DNA of 14,602 bases from NCBI GenBank assembly GCA_002772455.1, contig PCSQ01000119.1, positions 288-14,889 on the forward strand, in the 5' to 3' direction. Origin of the DNA: Candidatus Beckwithbacteria bacterium CG23_combo_of_CG06-09_8_20_14_all_47_9. Lineage in GTDB: Bacteria > Patescibacteriota > Microgenomatia > UBA1400 > CG1-02-47-37. Shown here piece after piece: positions 1 to 7,726 of the stretch. A model generated the notes under the pieces. That model worked only from the letters and a program-made list of their open reading frames with translations. It did no database searches and had not been told where the DNA came from. The position numbers were made by a program, and so were the translations under genes. The number at the start of each line of letters is the position of its first letter. Positions within the stretch are counted from its first letter, which is position 1.

Positions 1-1089
1 GGCTGGTTTGGCATGATTATGTTGCCCTACGGTTTGGCGGAAGTGATGACCGAGTCGGGGATCAATCAGGCGCTGGTGCAAACATCAAAAGATGCTAAAC
101 AGTACTTGTCTTCGGCTTGGATCGCTTTTATCGGCCGCGGCTTTCTTATTTCTGCGGTTTTGTGGCTGATAGCGCCCTGGGTCAGCGATTTCTTTAACGC
201 CGGTTTGACGGACGGTTTGCGTTTAGTGGCCTTAACACCGCTGATTAAAGGTTTTGTCAGCCCGGCCGTGGTTCTATTCAGAAAGAACCTGGAATTTAAA
301 AAAGAATTTACGTGGCAGGCGCTGGCTTCGGTGGCCGAATCGCTCGGGACAATCGCTCTGCTTCTTTTACTGAAATCGTTTATTGCCTTACCGTTAGGGG
401 TGATTGCCGGCGGCGCGGCGGCGCTGGTTCTGTCGTTCGTCTTCAGCCGGTTTCATTGGAACGGAGTGAATTTTGGCCAAATCAAAGAGCTGTATACTTA
501 CGGTCGCTGGGTTACAGCCGGGACGCTGACGGCGTACGTCACTGATCAGGGTGACGATATACTGGTCGGCCGGGTTTTGGGCGCCGGGAACTTGGCTTAC
601 TATCAAACTGCTTTTAAAATTTCCAACTTGCCGACGACCCAGGGCGCCGGAATCATTTACCAAATTATTTTCCCGATGTTTGCCAAAATTCAAACCGACA
701 AAGTCAGACTTAAACGCGGGTTGATCAGGGCGCTGGCGATTACTTTGGTGTTGAGCTCCGGGTTTGCCTTGGCCGTTTGGCTGGCAGCGCCTTGGGCCGT
801 CAAAATAATTTTTGGCGAAACTTGGCTCCCGCTGCTGCCGGCACTAAACGTGCTGCTGCTTTACGGCATTATGCGGCCGGTAACCTCGGTGGGCGCGGCT
901 TTGTTTGACGCTACCGGCAAACCGCAAATTGTTTTGGCGATGGGTTTGACCCGGTTGGCAATTTTAGCGGCTTTGATCTGGCCGCTGACGGCCCGCTGGG
1001 GAATTGTGGGGACGAGCTGGACAGTGGTGGCATCCCAAGCGGCCGCTCTGCCCCTGTTTATTTATCAGCTCAAAAAAACTTTTAGATGA
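1..1089 (+). CDS. Wzx/PST-type polysaccharide flippase, 5'-truncated by window edge
   Basis: This is a polytopic membrane protein of the MOP/PST flippase superfamily (WzxC-like), which moves lipid-linked glycan units across the cytoplasmic membrane. The frame is open from base 1 (G-W-F-G before the first ATG at 13), so the true start lies upstream and 362 residues are visible. The opening segment, with a glycine-rich helix followed by ESGINQALVQ, matches the family's second-helix region, where DLGLxxALVQ is usual. I therefore estimate that about 45-60 N-terminal residues are missing. Many hydrophobic helices follow, separated by short basic loops. The stretch GRVLGAGNLAYYQTAFKIS with a following proline is the conserved mid-protein part of this family. 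The stop TGA (1087-1089) overlaps the next ATG in an ATGA junction, so the two genes are probably translationally coupled. The family assignment is firm. The transported substrate cannot be read from the sequence. Confidence 0.88.
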   Translation, partial: GWFGMIMLPYGLAEVMTESGINQALVQTSKDAKQYLSSAWIAFIGRGFLISAVLWLIAPWVSDFFNAGLTDGLRLVALTPLIKGFVSPAVVLFRKNLEFKKEFTWQALASVAESLGTIALLLLLKSFIALPLGVIAGGAAALVLSFVFSRFHWNGVNFGQIKELYTYGRWVTAGTLTAYVTDQGDDILVGRVLGAGNLAYYQTAFKISNLPTTQGAGIIYQIIFPMFAKIQTDKVRLKRGLIRALAITLVLSSGFALAVWLAAPWAVKIIFGETWLPLLPALNVLLLYGIMRPVTSVGAALFDATGKPQIVLAMGLTRLAILAALIWPLTARWGIVGTSWTVVASQAAALPLFIYQLKKTFR

Positions 1090-2000
1090 AAATTTTGCTG
1101 GTCACGCCGATCCGGCCCCGGCCCGACGACCCGCATTATAAGTGGCGTCGGGCGCTTGAGCGGCTTGGCCATCAGGTTAAACTGGTTAACCTGTCCCGGT
1201 TTCCGGCGGTGAAGATAGCCAAATCGCTGGAGTTGTTTTACGCCAGACAGCGGTTTAAGCCCGACCTCGTTTTTTTCTCTGCCGGCCGGGATGCCGCTTG
1301 GTTGGTAAAAAAAATCGTTTTTTTTACCGGCGTTGCCCCGGAAATGCTATCGTCAAACGAAAGGCAGATTGGTCGCTGGTCCCGGCTGGTGGTGGTCAAC
1401 GAACCGGCTGACGTTAAAGCGTGGCAAAATCTGGGGGCAGAAAAAGTCATCTGCCTGCCGATATCTGCCGTTGATCCGGCTGATTTTAAAACAAAAAACT
1501 GCCGGCGGGATATTAAAGTCAGTTTTGTGGGGACGCTGTTACCCAACCGGCAAGCGTTTTTAAGCCAGCTGAAGCAGCGGGGCGTACCAATTAAGGTTTG
1601 GGGCTGGCTGCCGCCGGAAACCAAAATTTTACCGGAACTGGAGCCGGTTTACGGCGGTGAAGCATGGGGAAGAAAAACGGTCTCGGTTTACCAACACAGC
1701 CTGATCGGCTTAAATTTAGTTCCGGAGCATTTGCCGCTGGGCGGAAATTTGCGGACGTTTGAAATTCCTGCGGCCGGGGCAATGCTGCTGGCCGGCCGAC
1801 TCAACCCCGATTGGTTTGTTTCCGGCAGACAAGCGGTTGAGTTTCACGGACTGAAAGATTGTGTGCAAAAAATTAATTATTACTTGAATCATCAGGCCGA
1901 GCGGGAAAAAATTACTAACGCCGGACGGCGGCGTTGCCGGAGCGAACATACTTACGAGAAGCGTTTCCGGCGATTAATGAAGCATATAGCCGTTCTCTGA
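1086..2000 (+). CDS. CgeB-like glycosyltransferase (Glyco_trans_1_2 type)
   Basis: This is a predicted cytoplasmic GT-B glycosyltransferase of 304 aa, similar to CgeB and spore-maturation-type enzymes. The N-terminal Rossmann half starts with MKILLVTP (residues 1-8) and contains PDLVFFSAG (59-67). The C-terminal donor-binding half starts at VSFVGTL (145-151). It carries the family signature N-x-R-T-F-E-I-P-A-A-G (221-231), an acidic residue in VEFHG (251-255), a KINYYLNH helix (262-269), and the closing AGRRR...HTYEKR (279-293). The presumed role is adding a sugar to a lipid-linked intermediate next to the flippase. Donor and acceptor are unknown. The ATG overlaps the flippase stop by 4 bp and no Shine-Dalgarno sequence is visible. 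The last 86 bp (1915-2000) are also coding on the minus strand for the convergent GT4 fusion. The C-terminal signature here is conserved, so this frame is the constrained one. A perfect A8/T8 hairpin lies inside the gene at 1304-1328. Confidence 0.85.
   Translation: MKILLVTPIRPRPDDPHYKWRRALERLGHQVKLVNLSRFPAVKIAKSLELFYARQRFKPDLVFFSAGRDAAWLVKKIVFFTGVAPEMLSSNERQIGRWSRLVVVNEPADVKAWQNLGAEKVICLPISAVDPADFKTKNCRRDIKVSFVGTLLPNRQAFLSQLKQRGVPIKVWGWLPPETKILPELEPVYGGEAWGRKTVSVYQHSLIGLNLVPEHLPLGGNLRTFEIPAAGAMLLAGRLNPDWFVSGRQAVEFHGLKDCVQKINYYLNHQAEREKITNAGRRRCRSEHTYEKRFRRLMKHIAVL
1304..1328. repeat. Perfect 11-bp A8/T8 hairpin inside the CgeB-like gene
   Basis: GGT plus eight A (1304-1314), a TCG loop (1315-1317), then eight T plus ACC (1318-1328) form a perfect inverted repeat. 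It encodes V-K-K-I-V-F-F-T in the glycosyltransferase frame. It lies mid-gene and is compatible with normal coding, so I do not call it a terminator. The two 8-base homopolymers could slip during replication or transcription. Confidence 0.5.
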
Positions 2001-3795
2001 CGGCTGTTTGTTTGACGGCGTCGAAACTTTTGATCACCAGCTTCCGGCCGTTTTGGCCGAATTGACGCCAGCGCTCCGGCTGGTTCACTAAAGTGATAAG
2101 TTTTTCCGCCAAAGCCTGAACGTCATTTTCCGGAACCAAATAACCATTAAGGCCGTTTTTGACGATTTCGGGAATGTCGGCGTGGCGCGTGGCGATGACC
2201 GGCATACCGGAAGCCGCCCGTTCGATTAGACTCGTGGGCACTCCTTCCTGTTTATTATCCGGCGTGGTATAGGACGGGTGAATAAACAGCTGGTAGCGGC
2301 CGCACGCTTTTATCAGTTTTCCCCACGGCAAAAATGGTTTGAGAGAAACGATTTGGTTGAGCTTTAATTCATTAATTAATTTTTTAATTTGTTTTTCCTG
2401 CGGGCCGGAGCCGAAGATAGTCAGGCGCAGTTGAGGCAGGGCGAGCCGGACCAGGGCTACCGCCTGAACTGTATGGCTGACGCCTTTATAGTCGACCAGG
2501 GTGCAAGCGCTTAGGAGCCGGACCGGTTCACCCGGTTGCCGGCGCCGGGGCCGGAAAGGAATTTTGGCCAAGTTCACGCCGTGGTCGATAATTCTGATTT
2601 TGGATTGGGGGCAGCCAAGCTCGACCAAGCGCTGTTTCATTTTTGGCCCCTTGACGATAATGACGTCGGCCGCACGCCACAGGTTCAGGTAACGCCGGCG
2701 CCAAATAGGGAAGTTAGTCGGCAGCCAGTAGGCATCGCCGCCGTAAAAACTGACTACCAGCGGCAGGTGGGTTTGGCGTTTGAGGCCGATCGCTTCCCAC
2801 CCGGTCGGGCCGTAGTGGGCGTGGATCAGCCGGGCGCCGCTGGCGGTGATCAGCCGGCGGTAGTATTTATTTTCCGGGCCCAGCCAACGATCTTTCAGGG
2901 TTTGGGCTAAAGCGGCGGTTTTTCTAAATAAAGACGGGCCTAAATTATCGGTTAGGAGCGGATATTTGCCTAACGCCGGATAAGGAAACTGGTCCAGGTT
3001 TTTGCGATTACGGCATAAAACCAGCGGGAATGTCTGCCGGGAAGTGGTCACTTGGGTATAAAGCCAAGACTCGGACGGGTTAAGATAATCTTTGATTAAA
3101 TGGGCGACCGTTGATTTATTTTTTTTGCGGCAGACCAAAATTAACTGATAGCCGAATAAATCGGGCCGGACTTGGCCGAGAAATTTTTGCAGGGGATGAG
3201 GCAGGCGGCCGAAGTACCAGGGCAGGGTGAAGATCCCGTCAATCGTTTCTATCCAAAAACCCTGCCGGTTTAGCAGTTGGGTGATTGAGTTTAAATTAAA
3301 AAATTGGTTATGGTCAGCGGTGGTATAAGCCGGCCGGTCGTGCTTAAATCCCCACCATTGGGTATTGGGAAAAGAAAGAATTAGTTTACCCCCCGGCAGT
3401 AAACTGGTAAAAGCCAGGCCGAGCAGCCGCCCGGGGTGACGCAAGTGTTCGATGACTTCGAGGGCGGTGACGACGTCAAATTTCTGCCTGAGTTTGGCCG
3501 GCCGACGGGGGCGGTCAAAATCAACCGGAATAACCGAGTCGTAGCCGGACCGGGCCAGTTTAAGCGCGGTTGGGGCAATATCAGCGCCAACGAGGCGGTG
3601 GCGCGGGTTGATCGCTTTGGCCGCCCGGCCCAAACTGCCTTCACCGCAACCCAGGTCAAGAATGGTCACCGGCCAGGGCGGCAAGTGAGTTAAAGCCAGC
3701 TTAATTCTTAAGGGAATTTGCCGGGTAAGTCCCGGCTCATGTTTAAGGCGGTGACGCCAATAATTTTCGTAGTAGCGTTGGTCATTTATGGTCAT
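1915..3795 (-). CDS. Fusion of SAM methyltransferase and GT4 glycosyltransferase
   Basis: This 626-residue protein has two complete catalytic domains. Residues 1-225 are a class I methyltransferase: SAM-binding motif LDLGCGEG (47-54), acidic strand-2 end GADIAP (70-75), and EVIEH (113-117) before a Leu-rich helix and SFPN (141-144). Residues about 227-610 are a GT4 GT-B glycosyltransferase. It opens with VAHLIKDYLNPSE (230-242) and continues with HAHYGP (325-330), SFYGGDAY (349-356), IDHGVN (403-408), YKG (436-438) and FGSGP (461-465). The E-x7-E pair is E517/E525 in the EGVP...IERAASG block. This resembles the colanic-acid WcaL-like group. The fusion suggests coupled sugar transfer and O-methylation in one step of the pathway, which is an inference. 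The ATG overlaps the upstream methyltransferase stop (ATGA, 3792-3795). The C-terminus runs past the usual family end (ERLYASL, 601-607) into the convergent gene for 86 bp, so the last 15-20 residues are probably not conserved. Confidence 0.88.
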   Translation of the reverse strand: MTINDQRYYENYWRHRLKHEPGLTRQIPLRIKLALTHLPPWPVTILDLGCGEGSLGRAAKAINPRHRLVGADIAPTALKLARSGYDSVIPVDFDRPRRPAKLRQKFDVVTALEVIEHLRHPGRLLGLAFTSLLPGGKLILSFPNTQWWGFKHDRPAYTTADHNQFFNLNSITQLLNRQGFWIETIDGIFTLPWYFGRLPHPLQKFLGQVRPDLFGYQLILVCRKKNKSTVAHLIKDYLNPSESWLYTQVTTSRQTFPLVLCRNRKNLDQFPYPALGKYPLLTDNLGPSLFRKTAALAQTLKDRWLGPENKYYRRLITASGARLIHAHYGPTGWEAIGLKRQTHLPLVVSFYGGDAYWLPTNFPIWRRRYLNLWRAADVIIVKGPKMKQRLVELGCPQSKIRIIDHGVNLAKIPFRPRRRQPGEPVRLLSACTLVDYKGVSHTVQAVALVRLALPQLRLTIFGSGPQEKQIKKLINELKLNQIVSLKPFLPWGKLIKACGRYQLFIHPSYTTPDNKQEGVPTSLIERAASGMPVIATRHADIPEIVKNGLNGYLVPENDVQALAEKLITLVNQPERWRQFGQNGRKLVIKSFDAVKQTAVRERLYASLIAGNASRKYVRSGNAAVRR

Positions 3796-4448
3796 TTTTT
3801 AGCCACGAGCAGATAAACTATGGCCGCACCTTTGATTGGTTTGATTTGATCGAGGCGGTAAACCAGCGGCTGAACGAGTAAGAAAAAGAGTTTTAGACCA
3901 GTCCGGTAGAGGCGGTTTGTCCAAGCCCGGCCATAGGCGGGCCGCTCGAGCAGAATGGCCACCAGCTGCCAGATTAAAGCCAGATAACCGCCCAGTGGTT
4001 GACAGCTCACTATCGTTAAACCCGCTTGCCGGCTGAGCTGTTTCAGGCCGTAAGGGCTGAAACGCCAGTAATCATGCGGTTCGTCGTGGAGTGGCCAAAC
4101 GAACGGCGCCGTCAGGATCAAATGGCCTTTTGGTTTGAGCAGATCATAGGCTAATTTAAACAACCGTCCGGGGTCGGGCACGTGTTCGACGACTTGGGTA
4201 CAGATAACCGTATCGGCGCGGTTTTTGCCGCGGTTAAGTTCAAAAATATCACCCTGGATATCCCCGCCGCGTTTATCGACGCCCAGGTATTTCCGTCCGC
4301 GGCAGTAGCTTTGGTACGGTTTATCGCCGCAGCCGAGGTCGATGACCTGACCCCGGCAATAGCGGGCCATGGCCGATTTTAACTTAACGTGGGATAGTTG
4401 CTGGACCAAGGCCCGGGAGCCGGACCAGTCAACGGGATTAGGTTTCAT
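3792..4448 (-). CDS. Class I SAM-dependent methyltransferase
   Basis: This 218-aa protein is the first gene of the minus-strand pair. It has motif I VIDLGCGDKPY (35-45), a strand-2 aspartate in LGVDKR (55-60), and TQVVEHVPDP (84-93). The segment APFVWPLHDEPHDYWRFS (114-131) is typical of glycan-cluster methyltransferases of the Methyltransf_11 type. The C-terminal third (about 152-215) is hydrophobic and basic (LALIWQLVAILL, LKLFFLLVQPLVY). It may associate with the membrane, fitting a lipid-linked or membrane-proximal glycan acceptor. It is translationally coupled to the methyltransferase-GT4 fusion by an ATGA overlap. It diverges from the 4478 gene across a 29-bp gap that must hold both promoters. 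The methylated position and substrate cannot be predicted. Confidence 0.85.
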   Translation of the reverse strand: MKPNPVDWSGSRALVQQLSHVKLKSAMARYCRGQVIDLGCGDKPYQSYCRGRKYLGVDKRGGDIQGDIFELNRGKNRADTVICTQVVEHVPDPGRLFKLAYDLLKPKGHLILTAPFVWPLHDEPHDYWRFSPYGLKQLSRQAGLTIVSCQPLGGYLALIWQLVAILLERPAYGRAWTNRLYRTGLKLFFLLVQPLVYRLDQIKPIKGAAIVYLLVAKK

Positions 4449-4462
4449 GATAAATATGGTTT

Positions 4463-4491
4463 AATGTATTTTAGCCTATGATTCTAGTCAA
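4463..4491 (-). promoter_or_regulatory. Candidate sigma-70-like promoter for the minus-strand methyltransferase operon
   Basis: Read on the minus strand, TTGACT (4491-4486) is followed by a 17-bp spacer and TACATT (4468-4463), 14 nt before the ATG at 4448. The -35 half lies inside the first codons of the divergent gene starting at 4478. On the plus strand of the same gap, TTTAAT (4460-4465) lies 12 nt before ATG 4478 and TATTTT (4467-4472) lies 5 nt before it. Either could be the divergent -10 box. The evidence is motif resemblance only. Confidence 0.35.
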
Positions 4492-5101
4492 ACAAGTTGT
4501 CAGTTGGCAGCCGCAGCTCTACTGGCGCTGGCTTTACCGCCGGTTTTTAGCCGACCGGTGGCAGTACCGGATTTTCCCCCAGCACCGCTGGCTTCTGGGC
4601 CAGATAAAACGGCTTCGGCCTAAATCGATTTTGGAAGTTGGCTGTGGTTTCGGCCGCAATTTGGAGTTTTTGTTGAAATGCGGCGTCAGCGTTTCACTTA
4701 CCGGTATTGATATCAGCCGGCCTTTATTAAAACTGGCCCGGAGAAATTTGGCAGCGGCGACTAAATTAATTCACGCCAATTTATTATCATTGCCGTTTGC
4801 CGCTAATAGTTTTGACTTGGTTTTTACCCATGGTGTGTTGATGCACGTTAAACCGGCCGATCTGGTTCGGGCGCTTCACGGATTAGTCCGGGTAACCAAA
4901 CGCTATCTGATTTTGATCGAAGAAATCCGGCCAAAACCAAAACAACTTAACTACTTTACCTGGGCGCACGATTATGACAAGATAATAGCGGCTTTGCCGG
5001 TGAAAATATTAACCAGGAAGATCGGTAAGTATTTATTAATATGGTACTGCGTCAAAAAATTAAGTATGCCTACCGGGGCAAATTTGACCCGGCCAAGTTA
5101 G
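4478..5101 (+). CDS. Class I SAM-dependent methyltransferase
   Basis: This is a 207-aa Methyltransf_25/11-type protein. It has motif I ILEVGCGFGR (51-60), the strand-2 acidic end TGIDIS (75-80), a post-II region with NLLSLPF (101-107), and motif-IV-like DLVFTHGVLMHV (113-124). The basic, aromatic-rich N-terminal 40 residues look like a substrate cap. It is the first gene of the plus-strand block running to 10450 and starts just after a divergent promoter region. Its last 20 codons overlap the next gene by 61 bp in another frame. The natural family end is probably near KYLLIWYCVKK (184-194), so the final dozen residues are likely an unselected extension. It probably methylates a sugar or lipid-linked glycan intermediate; the substrate is unknown. 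Confidence 0.83.
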   Translation: MILVKQVVSWQPQLYWRWLYRRFLADRWQYRIFPQHRWLLGQIKRLRPKSILEVGCGFGRNLEFLLKCGVSVSLTGIDISRPLLKLARRNLAAATKLIHANLLSLPFAANSFDLVFTHGVLMHVKPADLVRALHGLVRVTKRYLILIEEIRPKPKQLNYFTWAHDYDKIIAALPVKILTRKIGKYLLIWYCVKKLSMPTGANLTRPS

Positions 5102-5685
5102 CCCCGGACAATATTGACCGGTTATCAACCGGGTTAGTTAAACCGAAAATCAAGCTTTTGGAGCTGGGCTGTGCCGCCGGGTTTATGAGTGAGTATTTTC
5201 GAAAGCGTTTGGGTTGTACGGTTATCGGCGTGGATATTAATCCGGAGGCCAAACCGGCTATTTGCGGCGATTTAAATGACCCGATGACATGGCAAAAAAT
5301 TAAGCGTCTGGCGCCGTTTGATTTGGTGTTTGCTTCGGCAATTTTGGAGCATTTGCCGCGGCCGGAAGAGACACTTCAATTAATTAAACAAGTATTGAAA
5401 CCCAAAGGGGAGCTAATCGTGACTCTGCCGAATATCGGCCATTGGCGGGCGCGGCTGAAAATAATTCTGGGCCGGTTTGAGTATGAAGACTACGGCATTT
5501 TTGACCGGACCCACTTGCGCTGGTTTACTTATTTTACTGCTCAAAAATTAATTACCGGCGCCGGTCTGACCATCAAAAAAATTCTGATCGACCCCGCCGG
5601 GGGAATGAAGTACTGTAGCTGGCTGGTTAAATATTGGCCGAATTTGTACGCCCATCAAATTTGTATCTATGCAACTTTCCATTAG
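5041..5685 (+). CDS. Class I SAM-dependent methyltransferase (Methyltransf_23/MetW-like)
   Basis: This is a 214-aa methyltransferase. It has motif I LLELGCAAG (39-47), the strand-2 end VIGVDINPEA (61-70), DLVFASAILEHLPRPEE (94-110), and a long insert with NIGHWRARLKIILGRF (131-146). That insert ends in GIFDRTHLRWFT (152-163), which is characteristic of a large glycan-cluster family of Methyltransf_23 proteins. I chose ATG 5041 because the next in-frame ATG (codon 49) falls inside motif I and I see no good GTG or TTG start between them. This start creates a 61-bp overlap with the preceding methyltransferase. The 3' end overlaps the GT2/GT-C gene by 17 bp. No Shine-Dalgarno sequence is visible, so translation is probably coupled to the upstream gene. 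It is probably one of three or four modification steps on the glycan. Confidence 0.82.
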   Translation: MVLRQKIKYAYRGKFDPAKLAPDNIDRLSTGLVKPKIKLLELGCAAGFMSEYFRKRLGCTVIGVDINPEAKPAICGDLNDPMTWQKIKRLAPFDLVFASAILEHLPRPEETLQLIKQVLKPKGELIVTLPNIGHWRARLKIILGRFEYEDYGIFDRTHLRWFTYFTAQKLITGAGLTIKKILIDPAGGMKYCSWLVKYWPNLYAHQICIYATFH

Positions 5686-7726
5686 TATTGTTTCTTACAA
5701 CACGAAAGATTTATTGCGCCGGTGCCTGGCGTCGATTTATAAGTTCACCAAAAATTTGCAGTTCGAAGTGATCGTGGTCGATAACGGTTCGAGTGACGGC
5801 TCGGCCCTCATGGTCAAAAAAGAATTTCCCAGAGTAAAGTTAATTAAAAATCAAGTTAACCGTTGGTATACCGGGGCCAACAACCAAGCCCTCAAAATTG
5901 CCAAGGGCAAGTATTTTTTGATATTAAACTCCGACACTTATTTAACCGCCAATACTTCTAAAATTTTAGTTGATTACCTGGAAGCTAATCTCCGGGTGGG
6001 GGCGGTTGAGCCCCGCCAGGAAGACGAGGCCGGGCAAGTGGCCCAAACCAGCTCCCGGCATAACTCCTGGTGGCTGGATTTGATCGGGCTGACTTTATTG
6101 CACCGATTAGTTAAACCCAAAGCCCTGGCTAAATTCCGGCTGGCCGGGGTGAACCGGAAGCTGACTTACCCGGCCGAAGTGATCAGCGACGGGGCCATGC
6201 TGGTCCGGACCGCGCTGTTTAAAAAAATCGGCGGCTACGATACCCGGTATAAACTTTATTACACTGAAAATGATCTGTGCCGGCGTTTTCAGGCCATTGG
6301 CCTTAAGATTGTTCACCTGGGTAAAGCGCTAATTAAACACCGGATTTCGGCCTCGACCGATAAAGCCGGCTGGAAAATTATTTCCGGCGTCTATGCCGCT
6401 GACGCGCGGCAGTATTATTCCCAATATCAATCGGCTGTCAGCGCTTGGTTGCTTTATTTGGCAATGAAACTTAATAATCTGGTTATCCGGGGCAAATTAA
6501 CCTGGCCTTGGCTGTCTTTGGTGCTGCTGGCTACAGTTTTACGGTTTTACCGTCTGCCGGAGCTGATGACGTTTATCGGTGATCAAGGCCGGGATTACCT
6601 GGCCGCCCGGGACATGGCCGTCACCGGCGTTTGGCCGCTGGTCGGGATTCCGTCGAGTATTCCGTGGCTGCACCAAGGCTCGTTATTTATCTGGCTAATG
6701 ACGCTAATGTTGAAACTTGGTAATTTTAACCCGGTGACGCCGGCAATTCTGACCGCGGTTTTGGGGACTTTAAGCGTTTATTTGCTTTACCGCTTGAGCC
6801 GCAGCTGGTGGGCCGGTTTGGTTTTGGCGACGGCGCCCCTTTCGGTCATTCACAGCCGCCTGCCGTATCATTTGAGCCCGATACCGCTGGTTATGATCGG
6901 CTTTTTGTGGGCGCTGACAATTAATTCAGCCGGCTGGGGAATATTGATGACGGCTTTATTGCTTCAGTTTGAACTGTCCAATCTGCCCTTGGTATTTTTG
7001 CTGTTATTTTGGTTTCGGCGGCGCCGGCGGGAATTAGTGCAATGGTCGCCGGTGGGATTAATCCCGTTCTTGCCGAAAATTATTTATGATTTTTCCCACG
7101 GCTTTTCCCAGACCGTCGGTTTGGCGGCTTGGACCGGTTACCGTTTGACCCGGCTGGGCGAATACGGCAACGCTACCGCTAATATTTTTGACTTTTGGAC
7201 TAAGTTTATTTCTCCGGGTTATCCCTGGCTGGCCGCCGTCATCGGCGTTTGGTTATTGCTGGGGTTAGTCAAACAAAGCCGGCTAATGCTTTTAACCCTG
7301 GTATTTATTGCGGCCGGGTTTTACATTCACGGCTCGCCCTCCGAAGGTTATTTTATGGTCTTATTTCCGGTTTGGGCGTGGCTTTTAGGCAGGAATAAAT
7401 TTTTAGCCGTAGTTATGGCAATATTTAATATTTTTAATTTATTCAGCCATAATTTCTATACCTATGGCCCGAATTTATCCGAGCGCCTGGAGTTGGTGGA
7501 CCGGCTGCCGTCAAGCTTTAGATTGGTAAACTTTTCCGGCAACCCCGACTGGGCCAGCTATTTGGATAACTACCGTTATTTGCTGTGGTGGCAGGGCCGG
7601 AATTACCAAGATGAATCGGGGCCAACTTATTCGATTTACGACGGAGCGGCAGCCGGGTTTATCCAGCCGCTTTCCAGTACGGTTTACCATTTTTCCGGCC
7701 AAAAATTGATTAAATATGATTACTGA
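5669..7726 (+). CDS. Fusion of GT2 glycosyltransferase and GT-C membrane glycosyltransferase
   Basis: This 685-residue protein has two modules. Residues 1-~250 form a complete GT-A/GT2 domain: SISIVSYNTKD (4-14), VIVVDNGSSDGS (34-45), LILNSDT (84-90, supplying the metal-binding DxD-like site), SDGAMLVR (173-180), and YYTENDLCRR (197-206), the expected late acidic motif. From about 280 the protein becomes polytopic. It reads as a GT-C (GT39/ArnT-like) unit whose first extracytoplasmic loop holds FIGDQGRDYLAARD (302-315), where the conserved aspartate of the family sits. About 8-10 further membrane helices and a soluble tail follow. GT-C enzymes use polyprenyl-phosphate sugars outside the membrane. 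A plausible but unproven idea is that the GT2 half charges the lipid and the GT-C half uses it. It overlaps the upstream gene by 17 bp and the downstream one by 11 bp. Confidence 0.85.
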   Translation: MQLSISIVSYNTKDLLRRCLASIYKFTKNLQFEVIVVDNGSSDGSALMVKKEFPRVKLIKNQVNRWYTGANNQALKIAKGKYFLILNSDTYLTANTSKILVDYLEANLRVGAVEPRQEDEAGQVAQTSSRHNSWWLDLIGLTLLHRLVKPKALAKFRLAGVNRKLTYPAEVISDGAMLVRTALFKKIGGYDTRYKLYYTENDLCRRFQAIGLKIVHLGKALIKHRISASTDKAGWKIISGVYAADARQYYSQYQSAVSAWLLYLAMKLNNLVIRGKLTWPWLSLVLLATVLRFYRLPELMTFIGDQGRDYLAARDMAVTGVWPLVGIPSSIPWLHQGSLFIWLMTLMLKLGNFNPVTPAILTAVLGTLSVYLLYRLSRSWWAGLVLATAPLSVIHSRLPYHLSPIPLVMIGFLWALTINSAGWGILMTALLLQFELSNLPLVFLLLFWFRRRRRELVQWSPVGLIPFLPKIIYDFSHGFSQTVGLAAWTGYRLTRLGEYGNATANIFDFWTKFISPGYPWLAAVIGVWLLLGLVKQSRLMLLTLVFIAAGFYIHGSPSEGYFMVLFPVWAWLLGRNKFLAVVMAIFNIFNLFSHNFYTYGPNLSERLELVDRLPSSFRLVNFSGNPDWASYLDNYRYLLWWQGRNYQDESGPTYSIYDGAAAGFIQPLSSTVYHFSGQKLIKYDY

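Noticed and set aside
1304..1328. Intrinsic terminator at the A8/T8 hairpin
   Set aside because: It is in the middle of a conserved coding frame and the stem is almost all A-T, unlike a GC-rich terminator stem.
2501..2910. Plus-strand frames opposite the GT4 domain
   Set aside because: The minus strand carries the full set of GT4 motifs over this stretch, so these are shadows.
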